In this document: positions 13,201-24,170 of the stretch, piece after piece
How positions within the stretch are numbered: the stretch's first letter is position 1
Layout of the letters: the number at the start of each line of letters is the position of its first letter
Assembly (NCBI GenBank): GCA_965153455.1
Contig: OZ234495.1
Span: 20,208,875-20,272,874 of the forward strand
Length of the DNA stretch: 64,000 bases
Direction: 5' to 3'
From: Sphagnum compactum
Lineage: Eukaryota; Bryophyta; Sphagnopsida; Sphagnales
Made by a program: the position numbers and the translations under genes
Notes under the pieces: model-generated
Databases searched by the model: none
The model's input: only the letters and a program-made list of their open reading frames with translations
Told to the model about the DNA's origin: nothing

Positions 13201-15503
13201 GGAGATGATTGAACTATGTACTGAGCAGTGAAGTTTGAAATAGTACTGTAAATTGTTGAGCCAGTAGTGCTTGAATATTATGCCAGAACCAGTTCCGGCA
13301 AATTGTTGATTCCTTCACCAGTACTACAATATGCAAGAATAATAATTTCTGATTTCCCACCTGCAATCACAAAATGCCAATGAGATTAGTTGAATTTGAC
13401 AAAATATTGATGGTTGCAGTGGGCAGGTGGACACTCAGGTGCGGTTGATGGGTTCCCTTCTAGATCCAGAGGTGACAGGGACAATACAGCTGAGCCATGG
13501 AGAAGCGTACCTTTCACAAGAAAAGGGACTTGAGAAAGGTGCAAGTTCTCCACCTTCAACAATATCAACAACTATGCCTGGGGGAGGCTATAGCTGGATG
13601 GCAGCTGCAGAGAACATTGCACGGAGTCACACTGCTGAGGTGTTTGCTTTGCCAGCACATCATCTCATCACAAAACCATCCGGTAGGTTGGTTCTGTTGC
13701 CCCCTGGCATTACTCTTCTTTTAGTGTTTTCTCACTATCTGTTGTTTGAAGCTGCTTAGCAAAAGGAAAACAATCCTCATAGAATTCAGTCTCTTGCTCT
13801 GAAGCAGTTGTCAAATCAGCAAATGTTAGAATAGTGGATTCCATTTTTCCAGCTGAGGAGACTCCAGTGGAGGAGGGAAAAGGTCGAAGCATACAACCCC
13901 CTGTAGCTGTTCGGTTGAGGGGCCTTAAGCTTCAGTTAGGACCTGAGCTTCGCATGGTGTACCCATTGATTCTCAACTTTGCCGTGAGTGGAGAGCTGGA
14001 GCTGAATGGCTTTGCTGATCCTTTACGGGTCAAACCCAAAGGGACACTCACTTTTGAGAATGGAGATGTCAACCTTGTTGCCACTCAGGTATCATTAATT
14101 CTCTCTGCATCTCCATTTATAACAAGCTGTAAAGCCTAACAGCCATCAAACACATCCTTATGCCTCTTGTGGAGCAGATGGTCAGCAGATCTTTGGACTC
14201 TGACAGAAACATCTAAGTGGTGTGAAGAAAAGATATGGCTCTTTTGGTTTCTAGCATTAGGGTATGGAGTAACACATTTGCATTTTTTAAGGCATGATTC
14301 ACAGAATGCCATCTATTGAGGTTCTATGAAACTTCTGGTGTGAGCTAGATAGGACTGAACAAGGAACTGCCCGAAGCAATTTGCACTCGATGAATGAATG
14401 TCATGGTAACAAAATGGTCAGAAATGGGTGATGCAACACACTTTGGTTATGAGGTTCAATGCTGAAAAATGTTTGTTGTTGCATGAACTGCAGGTCCGGT
14501 TAAACAGGGATCATCCAAACAGGGCAAAGTTTGAGCCTGACCAAGGATTTGACCCCAGCCTTGACCTAGCTCTGGTGGGAGCAGATTGGCAGGTCAAGGT
14601 TCAAGGTCTTGCCAGTAATTGGCAAGATAACCTTGTTGTAACATCCAATCGCACAGGGGAGCAGGATGCTCTCACTCGCATTGAGGTCTCAGTTCCCTAG
14701 CTGCATTGTTTCTCTTAGTCAGGGTTGCTTGGGTGGCAATTGTGTTGTTTCCTGCTTCACACAGTCTCTTTGCTGGTGCTTGTGTTGTTTCCTGCTTCAC
14801 AGTCTCTTAGTCCTTGTCAAGGGGTTAGGGTTCAGGGTGTTGTTCTCTTCCCAATTCCTTGTATACTGTTGATTGAAGTTTTTGGATGATGCCCTGTTGA
14901 TGGTGCAGGCAGCTAGAGTCTTTGAGAGTCAATTGGCAGATTCACTGTTGGAAGGGGATGGGCAGTTAGCGTTCAAGAAACTAGCAGCTGCCACCGTGGA
15001 GACACTCATGCCCAAGATTGAAACTAAGGGGGAGTTTGGGCAAGCACGTTGGCGACTTGTGTCAGCTCCTCAAATACCCAATCTACTCTCACTTGATCCC
15101 ACGACTGACCCCTTCAAATCCCTTGCAAATCTCTCCTTCGGTGCTGAAGTGGAGGTCCAATTGGGTAGACATTTACAGGTAAAAGAAATTCTTCTCTTGT
15201 TTGCATACTCTTTCTCTTACTGTCTGAACTCTTGTAATCTGCTCTCCTCTTGTCTTCTCTGAGCACCTACAAATTACCTCAAAAAGGGTTTTGTCAACAG
15301 TGATTGAATACTGCCCTTTTCCCTCTTGTTTTTCCTGTTTTGTTGAGCAGGCATCAGTGGTGCGGCAGCTGAAAGAATCAGAAATGGCAACTCAATGGAC
15401 ATTATGCTATCAACTCAACAGCAAATTGCGGATTTTATTCTCCTCCATCCCTTCAGTTGACAACCGATTGCTAATTGAGTACTCTGCCACATCTCAGAAC
15501 TGA
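4223..15503 (+). CDS. TIC236: TIC236, inner-envelope translocon linker protein (TamB/DUF490 family)
   Basis: Twenty-three exons join in frame to about 2175 residues, close to the roughly 2166 of Arabidopsis TIC236: 4223-6072, 6331-6526, 6976-7035, 7253-7357, 7671-7811, 8072-8134, 8353-8583, 8694-8777, 8909-9066, 9199-9703, 9825-10037, 10245-10304, 10443-10565, 10685-10957, 11165-11230, 11493-11648, 11851-12696, 12809-13092, 13420-13682, 13853-14088, 14494-14685, 14909-15178, 15351-15503. The N-terminus is Ser-rich like a plastid transit peptide; one hydrophobic segment near residues 148-166 would anchor it in the inner envelope. Family landmarks include EEFSCGE, VLVAQKEDWSWLGIP, RVSREE, GAGNLWICPE, NFAVSGELEL and the terminal EYSATSQN. 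Known role: the bacterial TamB relative that spans the intermembrane space and contacts TOC75 during protein import. The start of exon 16 is uncertain, because the obvious acceptor at 11487 gives a stop unless the exon-15 donor shifts by 4 bp. Confidence 0.95.
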
Positions 15504-16690
15504 TGATCAAGCTTCTTCCCACTGTAACATGACCAGAAAAATTTCCACCAAACCTTGTTTTTTTTTCCCCATCTTCTTTTTTTCTCTTTGTACCAGGCAT
15601 GGTACCTATTGTTCAACCCAAACAAATAAAGGAAGTAAAAAGCATTTTCCCATTTATTTCCCAGTGTGTTTTATCAATGAAGAGGGAAGGGAAGGGGGTT
15701 CCATTCCTTCCTCCCTTCAGCAGCAGCACACCTGCATCCAAACCCTAGAGGTTGAATTTGGTTTTGCAATCAGTTAGAATGCTGAAAGAAAGGCACCAAG
15801 ATCGATTGTACTGGAAAAAAACACAGGTAACAAAACTGCCACTGCTCTTTTTCTGTAAGAGAAAACATGTGACCCATCTCAGACTTTTGCTTTGGTTTTT
15901 TTCATTGCTAGCAACGAGAAGGGAAGCAGGGACCACCAGGGTAGAGGGGGGGAGGGGGGGGGCGGGAGGGGCGGTGGGTCCACAGTTTGTTTTTCCATTA
16001 AAACCATGTTCAAACCCATGTTCTAGCTAGCTGTTCTGAAAGCAAAGGATGTTCAGCTCAGTACCACAGATGGATGCTGTAGTAGAATGCAGCATCTGGG
16101 CACTGTGAACATATTGTTTCAAGCAGAGTACAAGAGAGGGGAGGGGACCCTCCCTCCCCACCCCCCCCCCCCACACCCCAATCCATCTCCCTCTGTGTCT
16201 CTCTTTCTCTGGGTCTCTCTGTTTATGTTGGTCTCTCTCTGTGTCTCTCTATGTGTACCTGTCACTTGAAGCACATGTAATAAACTACCTCCGACATGTT
16301 TTGTGACAGAACAGAACTCCTGTAGATATTTGGCAAAATGCAGAATTCCCGGCAAACACTGTCATATGGCAGAAGGAGAGAGCCACAGAGACACAGAGAG
16401 AAAGAGCTACAGAGAAACAAAGAGGAGAGAAGGAGAGATACTGATTTGTGAGCAAATGGATTGACACAGCTTTTTGGAGAGGACTTTTTCAGCAAAGCCT
16501 CTGTTGTTTCTGTGCTTTTGACAGTGCGTGTGTGTGTGTGCATGGCATGGCATGGGATGGTTTTTTAATTTTTTGGTTCCTTTTTCTCTCTCTCTGTGCT
16601 TCTGTCTGGTTCTTTCCTCCCCTTTTTCTTTGGTCAAAACACCACAGCTGGCTTAGCTGAGAGTCCTGAGTAGAAGCAAAGAGCAGCAGA
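15504..16690. other. TIC236 3' flank, no gene seen
   Basis: It probably starts with the TIC236 3' UTR. It carries a G-rich run (about 15940-15975), a C run (16158-16172), CT/GT microsatellite stretches (16186-16260) and GA-rich sequence (16375-16440). Open frames here are low-complexity and none resembles a known protein. Confidence 0.6.
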
Positions 16691-17740
16691 TTGCAGCTGC
16701 AGCAGCAGCAGCAAGCAGTGCCGCCTTCCCTGCCGCTTTTTCTCTTTGATCAGAAACCATTTCCGGATAGATCAGCCTGTACGTCATCATCTTTGGTTTT
16801 GTGGCCCCCACACAACAACACAACACATAATCAAATCACGCATTCGCGGAGAAGAAGGAGAATTGGAAGAGAAGAAAAATTGGTTTAAGGTTTAGGGTTT
16901 ATAGAAAAACGCTAGTCATCCTCAACCATTGCGAACTGCCTCGAAGTCAATCAAATACACATCATCAGCATCATCCTCATCAACCTCTCACATGCATCAT
17001 CACTTCCACCTCATCTAACGAGGGCTTCTTTTCTGTAAGTAGTATTATTAGGAGGAGGAGGAGGAGGAGGAGAGGAGGAAGACGGGTAAAGGAGCAAAAG
17101 CTGCAGGAGCAAAAAAGGCCAAAGGCAAGCCGGACAGGACGCAATGAACCAAAGTCGAGCAGAACTCGCAAACAGCAATGGCAAGCCGGGCAGGACGACG
17201 AAAATGAGCATTGGCGAGCAGCAGAATGCCGGGAGCAAAGTCGCAAGGCGATCAGCAGGACGCGAGGAGCTAGCACGACGCAAGCGGCAACGAGCAAGGC
17301 GGGCAGGCAAGTGAGCGAGCGAGCGAGCAGCAAGGGGACCAAGGAGCAGAACTCGGGAGCAAGCAGGTCAAAAGATTATGAACTCCGAGAGGCTTCTTCA
17401 CGGATGATAACTGACCTCCTTCATCCACTAATATCAACGCGTAGTTCAATAATAAATCACTACATACCTACGTTTCTAAGCAGGTTCTTCGCAAGATTTC
17501 GTCTCAGATTATAAACTACGGAGAAGTGCAAGATGGATGAAAATCGCAGGAGGAGGAGGAAGAGGAGGATGAGGAAGGTGGATTGACGGATGTTGGTCCC
17601 TGGAATTGACCAAAGCGAGCGCATATTTTCTTTTCATCCACGAGAGTCGGCCGGGCTCGCAACGCCCACCATCTATCCATCCATCCATCCATTCCATGTA
17701 CGCAGGGGTACATGTCAGCACCGTTTTTTGTTCGCTGAAT
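16691..17740. other. Gene-free interval with a purine-rich, T-poor tract
   Basis: It contains a CAG run (about 16697-16714), a telo-like TTTAGGGTTTA (about 16890-16900), GGA repeats (about 17050-17075) and a segment from about 17085 to 17370 almost lacking T, with imperfect copies of GCAAGCCGGGCAGGACG and a short GAGC run near 17315. It could be the 5' part of a non-coding transcript, but no convincing coding exon is visible. Confidence 0.4.
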
Positions 17741-17990
17741 ATAGCCAAAAAAGCTACATTAAAATGTAAAAGTGCTAAAATCAAGTGCTTTTTGAGATTT
17801 TCAATAGCCAGAACTCGATCAAAATTCAATAAAAATCGCCAGCTTTCTCTATACATGGTTCATGAGAGTAGCCAAAAATAAAGAAAGACATTTAAAAAAT
17901 TTTAACTTTCATAAGTAGCTTGTAGCCAAATCTGGCTAAATCTCCCTGTGGATCATTCGCCACTTTGGCTACATCACAATAATGACACCC
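17741..17990 (+). repeat. Dispersed repeat family, copy A (plus orientation)
   Basis: It matches the reverse complement of 40735-40965 over most of its length, sharing GAGATTTTCAATAGCCAGA and TAGCTTGTAGCCAAA followed by a GGCTAAA core and a closing GGCTACATCACAA-like end. A run of about 22 A follows (about 17991-18012), as at the 3' end of a retroposed element. Shorter relatives lie at 27760-27880 and 38385-38510. Confidence 0.65.
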
Positions 17991-18012
17991 AAAAAAAAAA
18001 AAAAAAAAAAAA

Positions 18013-18456
18013 ACCACTGGTAGGTAGGTACAACAGGGCGGGGTCTTTTTTTTTAGAAAACGTTTTGGAAGTTTTTGTTTCCCTGTACATTTGGGATAAA
18101 ATCTCTGATTGGCTAAAGCCCTAATAAATTCAGGGTCCCACTTGAATTTTCATTTATTCTAGGAGTTATTAATGAGTGGGGCGGGGTGGGGGAGGGGGTG
18201 GGGGGAGGGACATGGCGGAATTAATAATCAGAATGTGCTGTACAGTTAATAGAATCCCTTCATTCCCTCCACTCCACGAGTTCTTTTGTGGTCCTTTAAG
18301 GCCCAACAAATAAATCTTTTCTTTCTTTCTTTTCTTTCTTTCTTGCGTTCTTTCTTTCATTTTTGGGTTTTTTTTTTGGCCCCCCTCATTTCTTTGGAGG
18401 CAATTAGGTCTACTTCAACTGAACCTTAACTTACCTATATAAATTGTTAGTGAAGT
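18013..18456. other. Gene-free spacer with simple repeats
   Basis: It holds G-rich sequence (about 18178-18215), TTTC repeats (about 18318-18360) and a short T run. No coding potential was recognised. Confidence 0.5.
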
Positions 18457-18868
18457 GGTGTGGCCAAAATAATACCCCTTTGAATTTATTTATTTTTAAA
18501 AATAAAACCCTTTAGAAAACCCTTTGAAACTACTCCCAAGGTGTGGCCAAAATAATACCCCTTTGAAAAATTTTTTGGAAAAAAAAGCCCTTTAGAAAAC
18601 CCTTTAGAAAACCCTTTGAAACTACTCCCAAGGTGTGGCCAAAATAATACCCCTTTGAATTTATTCTTTTGAAAAAAAAACCCTTTAGAAAACCCTTTGA
18701 AACTACTCCCAAGGTGTGGCCAAAATAATACCCCTTTGAATTTTTTTTTGAAAAAAAAACCCTTTAGAAAACCCTTTGAAACTACTCCCAAGGTGTGGCC
18801 AAAATAATACCCCTTTGAATTTTTTTTAATTTTAAAAAAACCCTTTAGAAAACCCTTTGAAACTACTC
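18457..18868. repeat. Minisatellite, five units of about 79-92 bp
   Basis: Units begin with GGTGTGGCCAAAATAATACC at 18457, 18540, 18632, 18713 and 18792 and end with AAACTACTCCCAA. Unit 2 is longer because a CCCTTTAGAAAA block is doubled. The A- and T-rich centre varies in length while both ends are nearly invariant, which points to recent expansion or conversion. The minus strand stays open across the array in two frames, a by-product of the low-complexity unit. Confidence 0.9.
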
Positions 18869-19180
18869 CCCCTCCCCCCCCCCCCACAACAAAAAAGACA
18901 CAAAAAATATCATCAAAGGAAAGAAGGACACAAACAAAAAAGAAATTTTACAGGGAAAAACTGAACCGCTCTTACGGAGGCTTTCAGTACCTCCGAGTGT
19001 AAAAACCTTCTGTTTCTGTAAGGTCCTTAAGTGGGACCAAAAGAGGGGCTACCCTGTCCAAGGAGTCGTGACCGGGAGACGATCCCCCCACTCTAAGGGC
19101 CTTAATCATAGAAAGCAATGAAACGTTTAGGGACCTTGGAACATAACAAATTTCCTTTTCATAAATAAATATCATCCATG
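18869..19180. other. Spacer with a GC-richer segment
   Basis: It starts with a C run (about 18870-18885). The segment from about 18960 to 19140 is less AT-rich than its surroundings and may be a fragment of an old mobile element, but no domain or terminal repeat could be identified. Confidence 0.3.
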
Positions 19181-19560
19181 ATATATATCCATTTTCCTTT
19201 TATCCTAAATCCATATCATCATCCATAGCATGCATCAAAGTCCGTTTCTCTTACCATCATCATATCATCCATAACATCAAAGTTCCATATCCCTTATCAT
19301 CATCATATCAGCCATGACATCATCATTATCCATTTCTGTTATATCGTCATCATATCATCCATGACTTCATTATCCATTTTCCTTCATCATAATCACATCA
19401 TCATCCATGACATATCCAAATACCATTTATCATAAATCATAGCATCCACGACATATCCAGTTTTTTTTCTTTTATCATAATAACCATATCATCCATTACA
19501 TCCCATTTTCTCATTCTCATAATCCAAGCATCATCCATATCCAGTCAAACTACTTATTTC
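19181..19560. repeat. Degenerate CATCATCCATGACAT-type repeat
   Basis: Many imperfect copies of ATCATCCATGACATC and TTATCATCATATCATCC follow one another without a fixed period. It is a decayed simple-sequence array with no gene in it. Confidence 0.6.
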
Positions 19561-20943
19561 CTGCTTTTGCTTTGCTCCCCCCTCTTCCTCTCTCTCTCTC
19601 TCTATCTCCTTCCCATCCAAGTAACATCCATTTCCAGCTTTTGCCTTCCTCTTTGCTCCTCTCTCTCTCTCTCTCTCTATCTCCTTCTCATCCAAGTATC
19701 ATCCATTACCAGTGAAACGATTTCCGCTTCTGCCTTTGTTTTGCTTCTCTCTCTCTCTCTCTCTCACTCACATCCAAGTATCATCTAAGTGTTTCTCTCT
19801 CTCATCCAGGTATCATCCATCTCTCTCTCTCTCTCTCTCTCTCGCTCTTCGCACATTTAGTTCTGAGCGAGAGCGCGAGAGGAAGCGCAGGAGGAGAGGG
19901 AAGCACAAGAGGAGGAGGAGGAAGAAGAAGAAGAAGAGGAGGAGGAGCATTTGCTTGCCGCAGCAAAAGATTTTGGTTTTGAGAACAAGTTGTGTCTTTG
20001 GTAGTGACAATGTACTTTGTTGTCTCGCGTTTTTTAATCGCTTTTTCTTTGTAACTCGATGCTTTTGGTTTTGTTCGTGAAGAAGATAGAAGAGATGTGG
20101 GGGGAACCTGTCAAGTGCTTGAGTTGAGAAGCAAAGCGTGCTGCTGTGCTGCAGGTGTAGTAGTTACTTCATCTTCTGTTTCTGCTGTTGTTGTGGTTGT
20201 TGCATCCGAGTAGTTTTCTTCCTCTTTGTTTGTTGATGTTGTTGTTGTTGTTGTATCGGGAGCTGGGTTTGCGTGGATGTGCAGCTGGCTTTTGTTTTTT
20301 GAGAACGGAATTTGGTACGCTGTGAGGTTGTGCTGGGGAGTCCAGCTCTCTGTCTCTGTCTCTCTGTGCTTTTGTGGGAGTTTCTGTTTTGCTGTTTTGA
20401 TCGTGCTGGGAGTGCGGGTGGGTGGTTGAAGACTTGTAACAGGAGCTGATTGTTTGTTTGTTGTTTGAGCATTTGTGTTTGGAGGATTGGGTGATGCGGA
20501 TTGACAGTTCAGGAGGATGGTTGGGGTGTTGGATCGGTTCTGAGAGAGACTAGTGTTGAGTGAAGGCCCTTGGAGTTTGAAGATTGTTGGGAAGTATGGG
20601 GACGGCAGAAGTAAGGAGCAGAGTCGATGGGGTTGTTGTGGACAACAGTAGTACTGGCGTTGTATTGTTGTTGTTGTTCGTTGATCCGATTCGGTTGTTG
20701 TTTTAATCTATTGCATTTGCTTGAAGAGGAGTGTGCAATTTAGAGAAGAAGGAGAAGAAGAAGCGCAGCGCACAAGCGAGTACATCGCCGGTGAAAAAAA
20801 ATGCAGAGCTCAGGGATGGCGAAGGCTCATCATCAAGTCTTCTGTCATCGCATTGTCGTCGTCGTCGTCGTCGTCGTAGAGTGGTGAGGAGCGCCGCCCG
20901 TCGCCCCGAGAAGGGAGAACTGTTTTTTCCTTCTTCTGAAGGA
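19561..20943 (+). promoter_or_regulatory. Upstream region and probable leader of the cyclin D gene
   Basis: CT microsatellites (about 19580-19605, 19660-19682, 19747-19765 and 19818-19845) are followed by GA- and TTG-rich sequence and a CGT run at 20855-20876. Dense CT tracts are common in plant core promoters and 5' leaders. The cyclin frame stays open upstream to an ATG at 20731, which would add 71 Arg/Ser-rich residues; the start at 20944 is preferred because it gives the family-typical short N-terminus ahead of LxCxE. Confidence 0.4.
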
Positions 20944-23158
20944 ATGGCGCCCAGTGTTGACTGCATTGCTGCTAGTTTGTATTGCGCTGAAGAAGATGTT
21001 AGCAGCGGGTGTGCATGGGATCATGATGATGATGACGAAGAAGGAAAGAGCAAGAGGACGGTGGAGCTCCACAGAAGATTAACCGATTCGATGGAAGCTC
21101 CTGTCGTGTTGCTGGATTTTCCTGTGGAGGATGACGATGCCATCTCTATGCTGATGCACAAGGAGGCGCGCTCCATGCCGGAAGCAGACTACTCGGGAAC
21201 TTTTCTTTCGCACCATCTCCATGCCGAAGCTCGTCAGAATGCCATCCGCTGGATGTTGAAGGTGCTTGGATTTCTCCCACAATGCATGACAGAGAAATGC
21301 AACAGAGATCTTCTTGCTCATCCAGATAGACACCTTTCTTCTTGAGGGTTAGTCTGCTTAGGGTTTGGGGATCTGTACACAACCCAAGAAGAAGAAGAAC
21401 AAAGCCCATTTCCAAGGGATGGATTTACAGTAGAATCCACAAGCAAATAAAACAAAAGAGTTCCTTGTTGTAGTGCAGCAGTTGTGGAATCCTCCAGCAG
21501 GTAATCCAAATGTTGCATGCATTGCCCACAGATAAAGAGTGCAAGAGCCTGAGCTGCTTCTGACATGCTGTAGCTCCGGCTGTTGCTGTGTTGATTGATC
21601 AAAACCAGGTGCAAGAGTATCACAATTTTGGGCCTTTGACAGTTGCCCTTTCTGTAAATTACATGGATCGGTTCTTGTCCCGCCACCATCTGCCGGTATG
21701 ATACTCTGCTTGCTCAATCTGTGTACTCTCTGTCTCTCTGTCTCTCTCTGTGAATCTATGGCACACATCCTTTGTCTCTCTGTCTCTGTCTCTGTAAATC
21801 TTGGTGCACATTCTATGTGCTGAAGGGTTTGTCAGTCTGTTAGCATGGAGTCTAACCCTTAGGTGAATTTCTAAATTTTTTTTTGGGTGCAGCAAAGCAA
21901 GCCTTGGATGTTTCAGCTTCTCTCAGTTGCCTGTATATCTCTGGCTGCTAAAATGGAGGAGACAGAGGTTCCCATCCTCCTTGACTTGCAGGTTCTCTAT
22001 CTTCCACCATCTCTTTGACTATCAGAGAGGCTTTTTGTTTCAAGCTTGAGCAGGCTTCACCATGATTGTCAGCTTGAGCCTCACCATGATTCCGCTTGAG
22101 CAAGCTTGAGCATGACTCTCAGCTTGAGGTTTGTTTGTACTGGATGTGATTATCAAGAGTACTTATGTGAGTGCACCTATGTGATGCAGGTTCAGGATGA
22201 CGTTGAACAGATTTTTGAGGCGCACACAATTCAAAGAATGGAACTTCTTGTATTGTCAACACTGGAGTGGCGAATGAGCACTGTCACACCCTTTTCATAC
22301 ATTGACTACTACTTTCACAAGCTTGGCATCAGCAACACACTGCTGAGGGCCCTTTTGTCACGAGTGAGTGAGATCATTTTGGAGACTGCGAGAGGTGTGC
22401 TTTCTTTTTGACACAGATCTTTCAAGGTTTTCTCAACTACAATAGGGCCAGCCAGCCATCATCGTCTGCATCATCTGCATTGCATTCTGCCACTACATCT
22501 CATTGTGTTGTTGTCCATTGGTTTGTATGACATAAATGTGCACAGTGACATTTGACTCTTAGGGATTCTTCTTGTTCATGTTTTGCAGACACCAGATTCC
22601 TTATGTATCTACCATCAGTAGTCGCAGCTGCAGCTACAATCTCTTCTCTTGAAGAAGTCACAGCCCTACAGGCTGCTGATCTTCATCAAGCTTTTGTGGA
22701 TCTATCCATTGATGTGGTGAGGATCATTTTGTGATGATGAATCCTTTTTTGTGGGGGGAAAATCAGCAATTTCTACGTAGTCGACCATAGTTTAGATTTC
22801 CCAAATTCTGATCTTGGATCCAACATTCAACTTCATTTGTATGTGTGTACAGGATGCATTGAAGAAGTGCTATCAGGACATGCAGAAGGAACTTTTGGTG
22901 GATTCACATTGCCAGTGGCAGCAGCAGCAACAATCCAAACGAAAGGGATTCCGGTGTTCATCCCAACAACCCTTGAGCCCAGTGGGAGTACTGGAAGCAG
23001 CAGCAGCAGCAGCTCTCAGTAGGAATGGCAGTGAGAGCAGTACAATGGGGTCATCTCGGGAATCAAGCCCAGGTGTGAGCTTGGTGGCCACCACAACGAC
23101 TGCTCACAAGCGGAGAAAGTTGGACAATTTCCATAATAGCACATCAGCTTGGTTGTAG
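20944..23158 (+). CDS. CYCD: D-type cyclin
   Basis: Six exons join in frame to about 380 residues: 20944-21261, 21609-21695, 21893-21991, 22190-22394, 22589-22716 and 22853-23158. Residues 12-16 (LYCAE) are the LxCxE motif that binds retinoblastoma-related protein. The cyclin box begins near residue 80, with RWMLKVQEY (Lys106 in the CDK-contact position), [26 protein letters not shown] and [16 protein letters not shown]. The C-terminal cyclin fold follows, then a tail with Gln and Ala runs, Ser-rich blocks and a basic KRRK. Known role: it activates CDKA to drive the G1/S transition by phosphorylating RBR in the nucleus. Length, exon layout and motifs are normal. The exact D subgroup cannot be assigned by eye. 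A broken relative lies at 31940-33433. Confidence 0.93.
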
Positions 23159-23613
23159 AACAACAGAAAGTAAGAGCTTTCACCACGTTTTGAACTCCGC
23201 TTGTGAAATCTCCGGTGTGGTCAGTTTCAGTGGAAATTGGACCTTTTGTTTGAAATGGAGGAAGTGGGGGCGATTGAGAAAAAAATCAGGATTAGCATTG
23301 GCATCTTATTCACTAGAGCTTAGATTTAGGATGAGAGCCAGGACCCTGGAATTGTGGTTGGTTGTTGCTATAGCTTCATGTTTCAAACAAGTCTGGATAT
23401 GTTGGCAAAAATGCATTAACTCCACGTTGGGTATTCTTTTCCATTTGAAAGTTATAATGATTATTCATGGTCCAACAATTTTATACAACACTATTTTAGA
23501 AATCTGTGGCCTTGTGTGTACAGTAGTAGATCAACTGTGCAATGTTTAGATCTGTATAATAATGACAATAATTTCATACTTCTGCAATGACCCTTTTGTC
23601 CATATAGTAAATT
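23159..23613 (+). other. 3' flank of the cyclin D gene
   Basis: Probable 3' UTR and downstream sequence. The open frame at 23190-23549 does not resemble a known protein. Confidence 0.4.
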
Positions 23614-23765
23614 CATACACGTGGTGGTAGTGGCAGCAATTTTGTTCAGCCAGCAATTTCTTCGTTTTGCAATTGTTCATCTGGTGGTAGTGGCAGCAAC
23701 TTTGTCTTTCAATTGTTCATGTTGAGATAGTGGCAGCAACTTTTATCTTGCAATTGTCCAGTCAA
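23614..23765. repeat. Three degenerate copies of a 40-70 bp unit
   Basis: GGTGGTAGTGGCAGCAA or a close variant, followed by TTTGT and CAATTGTTCAT, recurs near 23620, 23682 and 23720. The copies differ by indels. Confidence 0.55.
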
Positions 23766-23883
23766 TTTTTTTGGTTTGGTTTTTTTATCATCATCCAGCC
23801 ACATGTTGCCCGGTTTGTTTCTCTAAAAATTTAACCCAACATCTAAATCATCATAATCATGTAAAATTGATCCACTTGATCAA

Positions 23884-24170
23884 CCTTCTTAATGATGATT
23901 AGCAATCCATTAATGAGAGGGTTTAGGGTTTAGGATTCATTTTCTCAATCATCCACTATTTATGATGTCAATGAGTGTTACTCAATTGGACCTTCTTGAC
24001 AATGATTAGGTATCCATTCAATGATGGTTTATGATTTAGGGTTTATGTACTCAGCCATCCACTGTTTATGATGTAAATGAACAATACTTAATTGGACCTT
24101 CTCAATGATGATTAGCAATCCAGTAAATGTGGGTTTAGGGTTTATTTACTTGATTGTCCACCATTTGATG
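23884..24170. repeat. Tandem repeat of about 107 bp with telomere-like motif
   Basis: Units start at 23884, 23991 and 24097 (periods 107 and 106; the third is truncated). Each has an ATGATTAG-type start, a GGGTTTAGGGTTTA-like block and a CATCCAC...TTTATGATGT stretch. The first and third carry one to two units of the plant telomere heptamer TTTAGGG; the second is mutated there. Confidence 0.8.

Noticed and set aside
18457-18868. Possible CRISPR-like spacing of repeats
   Set aside because: Repeats are adjacent minisatellite units with low-complexity centres in a plant genome. There are no unique spacers or cas genes.
18486-18887. 133-codon minus-strand frame with GVVSKGFLKGFFF-like repeats
   Set aside because: It is a translation of the minisatellite. 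The frame of the motif changes from unit to unit and periods are not multiples of three, so selection on a protein is unlikely.
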